Part shown: positions 59,738-64,000 of the stretch, in pieces
Layout of the letters: each line of letters opens with the position of its first letter
How positions within the stretch are numbered: the stretch's first letter is position 1
Source of the DNA: Nonomuraea africana
GTDB taxonomy: Bacteria; Actinomycetota; Actinomycetes; Streptosporangiales; Streptosporangiaceae
Length of the DNA: 64,000 nucleotides
Assembly: GCF_014873535.1 (NCBI RefSeq)
Contig: NZ_JADBEF010000001.1
Span: forward strand, 6,324,001 to 6,388,000
Direction: 5' to 3'
Position numbers and translations under genes: made by a program
The notes under the pieces: model-generated
The model's database searches: none
Told to the model about the DNA's origin: nothing
The model's input: the letters and a program-made list of their open reading frames with translations, nothing else

Positions 59738-62254
59738 GTGAGGATCAGGCCCTATGCGTGGTTGCCGTGGCCGCTGCGTTGGCTGGCACGGTTAGTGACG
59801 GTCCTCCTGGCCCTGGCACTGGTTCTCGCGGCCGTCGGCGTGTGGATCACGCGACAGTCGTTCCCGCAGCTGGACGGAGCGATCAAGCTCCCGGGGCTGT
59901 CCGCGAAGGTGGACGTCTACCGCGACACGTGGGGCATTCCGCAGATCTACGCCGACACCTCGGAAGACCTCTTCATGGCCCAGGGCTACGTCCACGCCCA
60001 GGACCGCTTCTGGGAGATGGACTTCCGCCGGCACGTCACCTCGGGCCGCCTCTCGGAGCTGTTCGGGACGGCGACGCTGACCGAGGACAAGGTCATCCGC
60101 ACGATGGGCTGGCGCGAGGTGGCCGAGCAGGAGCTGGCGACGCTGACCGACCGCACCAGGAGCTACCTCGACGCCTACGCCAAGGGCGTCAACGCCTGGC
60201 TCGCGGAGCACCCGAACGCGTCCGCGAAGAGCCTCGAGTATTCGGTGCTCAAGCTGCAGAACTCCGGGTACACGCCCGAGCCGTGGAGCCCGCTCGACTC
60301 GGTGACCTGGCTCAAGGCCATGGCGTGGGACCTGCGCTCCAACCTCTCCGACGAGATCTCCAGGGCGGTGGCGGCCACCAGGCTGCCGAGGGAGCGCGTG
60401 AACCAGCTCTTCCCCGGCTACCCGTTCGACCGGAATCCGGCGATCGTGACCCAGGGCACGATCTCCGACGAGCACTTCGACCATAAGTCCGAGCCTCGGC
60501 TCGACGAGGGCGCCGCCGCCACCCTCACCAGGGCGGCGGAGGCACTGAGCAGGGTGCCCGACCTCATGGGCACCAAGGAGCACGACGGCATCGGGTCGAA
60601 CTCGTGGGTGGTCTCCGGCGAGCACACCACGACGGGCAAGCCGCTGCTCGCCAACGACCCGCACCTGTCGGCGCAGCTGCCGTCAGTCTGGTACCAGGCG
60701 GGACTGCACTGCCGTACAAAGTCGGAAAAATGCGGATATGACGTGACAGGGTTTACCTTCTCCGGGGTGCCCGGCGTGATTATCGGACACAATGACAAGA
60801 TCGCCTGGGGGTTCACCAACCTGGGCCCTGACGTCGCGGACCTCTTCCTCGAGCAGGTCAAGGGCGACACCTACCTCTACCAGGGCCAGTGGGCCAAGCT
60901 GGAGACCAGAAAGGTCCAGATCAAGGTCGCGGGCGGCGAGCCCGTCACCCTGACCGTGCGCAAGACCAGGCACGGCCCGCTGATCAACGAGGTGATGGGC
61001 AGCGTCAAGCCCTCCGGCGAGGCGAACGCCGTCGCCCTGCAGTGGACCGCGCTCTCCCCCGGCACCGCGGCCGAGGCGATCTTCGAGCTCAACGCGGCGG
61101 GCGACTGGAACGAGTTCCGCGCCGCCGCCTCGCTGTTCGACGTGCCCGCGCAGAACCTGGTCTTCGCCGACACCCAGGGCCACATCGGCTACCAGGCGCC
61201 CGGCCGCATCCCGGTGCGCGCCAAGGGCGACGGCACCTGGCCGGTGCCGGGCTGGACCGGCGAGTACGAGTGGCGGACCGCGCCCATCCCCTACGACCAG
61301 TTGCCCAGCGTCGCCGACCCCGCGGACGGCTTCGTCGTCACGGCCAACAACGCGGTCATCGACCCCGGCCGCTACCGGCCGCTGCTCACCAAGGACTGGT
61401 CGTACGGCTACCGCGCCAAGCGCATCCTCGAACGCGTCCAGCAGGCGATCAAGTCAGGCAAGATCGACGCCGAGACCATGGGCCGCATCCAGCAGGACTC
61501 CCGCAACGGCCTGGCCGAGCTCCTCGTCCCCGCCCTGCTCACGATCGAGCTCGCCGGACCCAGTGCCGAGGCCCAGGGGCTGCTGCGCGGCTGGGACGGC
61601 TCGCAGGATCTCGACTCCGCCCCCGCCGCCTACTTCAACGCGGTCTGGCGGCACCTGCTCATCGCCGCCTTCAACGACGACCTGCCCGAGGGCGCCCGGC
61701 CGACCGGCGGCGACCGCTGGTACGAGGTCGTGCGCAACCTGCTCGCGGCTCCGGCCGACCCGTTCTGGGACGACGTCACCACCAGGGGCCACACCGAGAC
61801 GCGCGACGACATCCTGCGCACCGCCATGGCCGACGCCCACCAGGAGCTCTCCGGGCTGCTGGGCCCCGACGTCAAGGCCTGGCGCTGGGGCGATCTGCAC
61901 CGGCTCACGCTGACCAACCAGACGTTCGGCACCTCAGGCATCGGCCCGATCGAGGCGCTGTTCAACCGCGGCCCCTTCGGCTCGCCGGGCAACAAGGACG
62001 CCGTCAACGCCACGGGCTGGAACATCCAGGACGACTACGCGATCACCGCCGTCCCCTCGATGCGGATGGTCATCGACCTCGCCGACCTCGACAGGTCCCG
62101 CTGGATCAACCTCACGGGCGCCTCGGGCCACGCCTTCCACGACAACTACTGGGACCAGGCGCCGCTCTGGGCGAACGGGGAGACGACGCCGATGCACTCC
62201 AAGCCCGACTCGATCAGGAAGGCCGCGGTGAACACCCTGACCCTCACACCGTGA
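59738..62254 (+). CDS. Penicillin acylase family (Ntn hydrolase) membrane/secreted protein
   Basis: 838 residues. An N-terminal helix (about 18-37, VTVLLALALVLAAVGVWI) anchors or exports the protein. The alpha chain starts around VDVYRDTWGIPQIYADT, followed by the autocleavage site GIG|SNSWVVSG with S287 as the expected beta-chain nucleophile, and ANDPHLSAQLPSVWYQ. Family members hydrolyse amides such as beta-lactam side chains, acyl-homoserine lactones or lipid amides; target unknown. GTG start with GAGGGAGG 5 nt upstream. Its end overlaps the convergent MBL gene by 11 nt. Confidence 0.92.
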   Translation: MRIRPYAWLPWPLRWLARLVTVLLALALVLAAVGVWITRQSFPQLDGAIKLPGLSAKVDVYRDTWGIPQIYADTSEDLFMAQGYVHAQDRFWEMDFRRHVTSGRLSELFGTATLTEDKVIRTMGWREVAEQELATLTDRTRSYLDAYAKGVNAWLAEHPNASAKSLEYSVLKLQNSGYTPEPWSPLDSVTWLKAMAWDLRSNLSDEISRAVAATRLPRERVNQLFPGYPFDRNPAIVTQGTISDEHFDHKSEPRLDEGAAATLTRAAEALSRVPDLMGTKEHDGIGSNSWVVSGEHTTTGKPLLANDPHLSAQLPSVWYQAGLHCRTKSEKCGYDVTGFTFSGVPGVIIGHNDKIAWGFTNLGPDVADLFLEQVKGDTYLYQGQWAKLETRKVQIKVAGGEPVTLTVRKTRHGPLINEVMGSVKPSGEANAVALQWTALSPGTAAEAIFELNAAGDWNEFRAAASLFDVPAQNLVFADTQGHIGYQAPGRIPVRAKGDGTWPVPGWTGEYEWRTAPIPYDQLPSVADPADGFVVTANNAVIDPGRYRPLLTKDWSYGYRAKRILERVQQAIKSGKIDAETMGRIQQDSRNGLAELLVPALLTIELAGPSAEAQGLLRGWDGSQDLDSAPAAYFNAVWRHLLIAAFNDDLPEGARPTGGDRWYEVVRNLLAAPADPFWDDVTTRGHTETRDDILRTAMADAHQELSGLLGPDVKAWRWGDLHRLTLTNQTFGTSGIGPIEALFNRGPFGSPGNKDAVNATGWNIQDDYAITAVPSMRMVIDLADLDRSRWINLTGASGHAFHDNYWDQAPLWANGETTPMHSKPDSIRKAAVNTLTLTP

Positions 62255-63179
62255 GCAGGCGCGACTCGCCCACCGCGAGGTCCCACAGGTCGGCGCGCGG
62301 CAGGCCGCGCGCCTCCCACTCCTGCCTCGCCAGCCGCACCGGCTCCAGCAGCGGCTCGCCTGACAGCACGAACGTGCCCCAGTGCATGGTCGCCATCCGC
62401 GGCGCGCCCACGTCCAGGCAGGCCTGGACGGCTTCGGCGGGGTTGACGTGGTTGCCCTTGGTGAACCAGCGCGGCTCGTAGGCGCCGACCGGCAGCAGCG
62501 CCAGGTCGAGGCCGGGAAACCGGGCGCCGATCTCGGCCAGGCGCGGGCCGTAGGCGGTGTCGCCGGCGAAGTAGATCGACTTGTTGATCACCCAGCCGCC
62601 CCACAGGGTCTTGCAGGTGTCCCAGAGCGTCCGGCGGCTCCAGTGGTGGGCCGGCACGAAGTCGAAGCTGACCCCGCCCAGGGTCGCGCCCTCCCACCAG
62701 TCCAGCTCGGTGACGTGGCGAAAACCCCGCCTGGTGAACCATCGGGCGAGGTTGGCCGGGACGAAGACCGGCGTGGTCCTGGGTAACCGTCTGACCGTGG
62801 GGGCGTCGAGGTGGTCGTAGTGGTTGTGGCTGATCACGACCGCGTCGATCCTCGGCAGGTCGCTCCAGGCCACGCCCGGCGGGGTGAGGCGCTGCCGTAC
62901 ACCCGGGATCTTCCTGGACCACACGGGGTCGGTGAGGATGGTCAGCCCTTCGACCTGGAGCACGTAGGTCGCGTGGCCCACCCAGGTGACCACCGTGCCC
63001 GTGAGCTGGGGCAGGCCACCCCTGAGCACCGGGATCTGGTCGATGTCGCCGATGTCGGTGCGCAGGCCTCCGTGCCAGGCGACGCTCACCAGCTCACGGA
63101 AGGCGGGAAGCGGCGCGGTCGACCGGTCCCTGAACGAGGCCGGCCGGACGGGGGCGCTCCGCTGGGTGGTCTGTGACAT
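62244..63179 (-). CDS. MBL-fold metallo-hydrolase (NAPE-PLD/UlaG-like)
   Basis: 311 residues. Metal site HNHYDHLD (HxHxDH), later His in VPAHHWSRR, Asp in YFAGDTAYG, His in MATMHWGTF; WVGHATYVLQVEGLTILTDP at the start of the fold. It resembles N-acylphosphatidylethanolamine phospholipase D-type and UlaG-like hydrolases, which split phosphodiesters or lactones. ATG 63179 preferred to GTG 63185 because GGGGAG sits 7 nt before it. No signal peptide. Confidence 0.9.
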   Translation of the reverse strand: MSQTTQRSAPVRPASFRDRSTAPLPAFRELVSVAWHGGLRTDIGDIDQIPVLRGGLPQLTGTVVTWVGHATYVLQVEGLTILTDPVWSRKIPGVRQRLTPPGVAWSDLPRIDAVVISHNHYDHLDAPTVRRLPRTTPVFVPANLARWFTRRGFRHVTELDWWEGATLGGVSFDFVPAHHWSRRTLWDTCKTLWGGWVINKSIYFAGDTAYGPRLAEIGARFPGLDLALLPVGAYEPRWFTKGNHVNPAEAVQACLDVGAPRMATMHWGTFVLSGEPLLEPVRLARQEWEARGLPRADLWDLAVGESRLLTV

Positions 63180-63203
63180 GGGCACGCTCCCCTGCGTAGT
63201 GGA

Positions 63204-63653
63204 TCACTCACCCTTGATGATCCCCTCTGGGAGCGTTCTATTCCTCCGCCACCATGGCGACTTGCGCGGATATCCACCGTCCTCGAGCCCCGCCAGCCGT
63301 TCGAAGGGGTTGTACGCGGCCTGGTCGCCGCAGATCAGCATCGACACGGCGAGCGAGAGCAGGTAGAGCGGCAGCATCGGCAGGCCGGCGCACCAGGCCC
63401 ACTGGGTGGCGTGGCGGCCTTCGTGCTCGAGCAGCCTGTCGGTGAGGTAGCCGTCGGGATGCTTGGTCAGCACGACGTTCCCGACGGTGAAGGCGCCCGC
63501 CACGGGGAAGGCGAAGCGGTAGCCGTAGGCCAGGATGAGGCCGTTGGGACCGTCGGTTCTGCGTGCCCCGCCGGCGACGGAGATCAGCAGGCCGAGCGGG
63601 GTGGACAGATTGACGAAGTTCGCGATCCTGCGGATCCGATGGCGCCTCTCCAT
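63204..63653 (-). CDS. Small membrane protein with HEGRH motif
   Basis: 149 residues. Basic N-terminus (MERRHRIRRIANFVNLS), a hydrophobic stretch (TPLGLLISVAGG), then RLLEHEGRHATQWAW, a HExxH-like zinc motif, and a strong membrane helix (LPMLPLYLLSLAVSMLICG). I do not know the family; it could be an inactive or minimal metalloprotease. GGTGAG lies 4 nt before the ATG. Only 24 nt upstream of the MBL hydrolase gene and likely cotranscribed with it. Confidence 0.75.
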   Translation of the reverse strand: MERRHRIRRIANFVNLSTPLGLLISVAGGARRTDGPNGLILAYGYRFAFPVAGAFTVGNVVLTKHPDGYLTDRLLEHEGRHATQWAWCAGLPMLPLYLLSLAVSMLICGDQAAYNPFERLAGLEDGGYPRKSPWWRRNRTLPEGIIKGE

Positions 63654-63664
63654 GCGTCTCACCC

Positions 63665-63694
63665 TTGACCGGACTTGACAAATCGGAATAATGA
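63665..63694 (+). promoter_or_regulatory. Candidate promoter for the last gene
   Basis: TTGACC (63665-63670), 18-nt spacer, TAATGA (63689-63694), about 35 nt upstream of the ATG. Confidence 0.5.
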
Positions 63695-63728
63695 TCCCCG
63701 TCCTGAAATCTCCCACCAGAGCAGGATC

Positions 63729-64000
63729 ATGAGATTCATCATTCTGGCCGCGCTCGTCTGCACCATGGCGCTCGCCACCGTAGGCGGCTTGGCCGTCACC
63801 CAGACCTCGTCCGCCACCGACACCCCCACGGCCGACAGGCTCGAATTACCGGTCTCCACCAGCCCCTCCCCCACGCCCACTCCCACCACGAGCGCCGCCA
63901 AGTACAAGGCGACGACCAAGGTGGTGAAGAAGAAGGGCGTCTCGTACCTGGACGTCGCCGTCACGTACGGCGGGGCGGCTCGCTTCACTGTGAAGCAGAA
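63729..64000 (+). CDS. Secreted protein, 3' end outside window
   Basis: First 90 residues only. Signal peptide (about 1-25, FIILAALVCTMALATVGGLA), Ser/Thr/Pro-rich linker (STSPSPTPTPTTSA), then a Lys-rich start of a domain (KYKATTKVVKKKGVSYLDVA). A rare TTA leucine codon occurs at 63846. Function cannot be assigned from the visible part. Confidence 0.7.
   Translation, partial: MRFIILAALVCTMALATVGGLAVTQTSSATDTPTADRLELPVSTSPSPTPTPTTSAAKYKATTKVVKKKGVSYLDVAVTYGGAARFTVKQ

Overview
The window is dense, very GC-rich, G/C-ending-codon DNA with no RNA genes, phage genes or transposases that I could see. Gene content points to an actinomycete, most likely the Streptosporangiaceae (Nonomuraea/Streptosporangium relatives): a PASTA kinase, a sigE-rseA-htrA-tatB-mrp block, the succinylase branch of lysine synthesis, DUF3117, Tat-dependent secretion and many leaderless starts. 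The family assignment is inference; I ran no database search.

Layout. 1-6.1 kb: a very long surface protein with BNR-type repeats (cut by the window start), a CPBP membrane protease, and a secreted protein coupled to a DUF6529 membrane protein. 6.2-14.4 kb: housekeeping genes (CitE-like lyase, isoprenyl transferase, Ser/Thr kinase, EamA transporter, MgtE-N/CBS protein with DUF1003 partner, MarR regulator, Mrp ATPase) ending in a strong bidirectional terminator. 14.6-21.2 kb: the envelope-stress block tatB-htrA-rseB-like-rseA-sigE, with a candidate self-regulated ECF promoter, then an O-methyltransferase, pepA and DUF3117. From memory this follows the order of M. tuberculosis Rv1211-Rv1232.

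21.3-40.3 kb: an accessory segment between DUF3117 and tag, which are neighbours in M. tuberculosis (Rv1211/Rv1210). It starts with paaX and an enoyl-CoA hydratase and continues with a carbohydrate/glycoprotein locus: a six-gene operon (two LplB/LplC-type permeases, Tat lipoprotein binding protein, M1 peptidase, beta-helix/discoidin protein, GH29 fucosidase), a divergent dehydrogenase-lacI operon, and an M60 peptidase-PL8 lyase-DUF2264 operon. Four AAGCGCTT-type palindromes sit on or beside the three promoters, so one LacI repressor probably controls the whole locus.

40.3-51.3 kb: backbone again: tag, a DivIVA-like membrane protein, a small divergent gene, two LOG-family proteins, dapE, dapD, a lysozyme-like membrane protein, DUF4178, dapC, fdxA, an orphan SH3-type domain and an orphan ABC binding lipoprotein. 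51.3-64 kb: a methyltransferase, then the most unusual module: a RelE-like/UvrD helicase flanked by two paralogous proteins carrying sigma-region-4-like helix-turn-helix segments, one of them with a HARE-HTH-like winged helix. After it come a cysS, a penicillin acylase-family protein, an MBL-fold hydrolase, a small membrane protein and a secreted protein cut by the window end.

Thirteen start codons lie 6-8 nt after a TANNNT hexamer. This indicates widespread leaderless transcription, and I used it to choose several starts.
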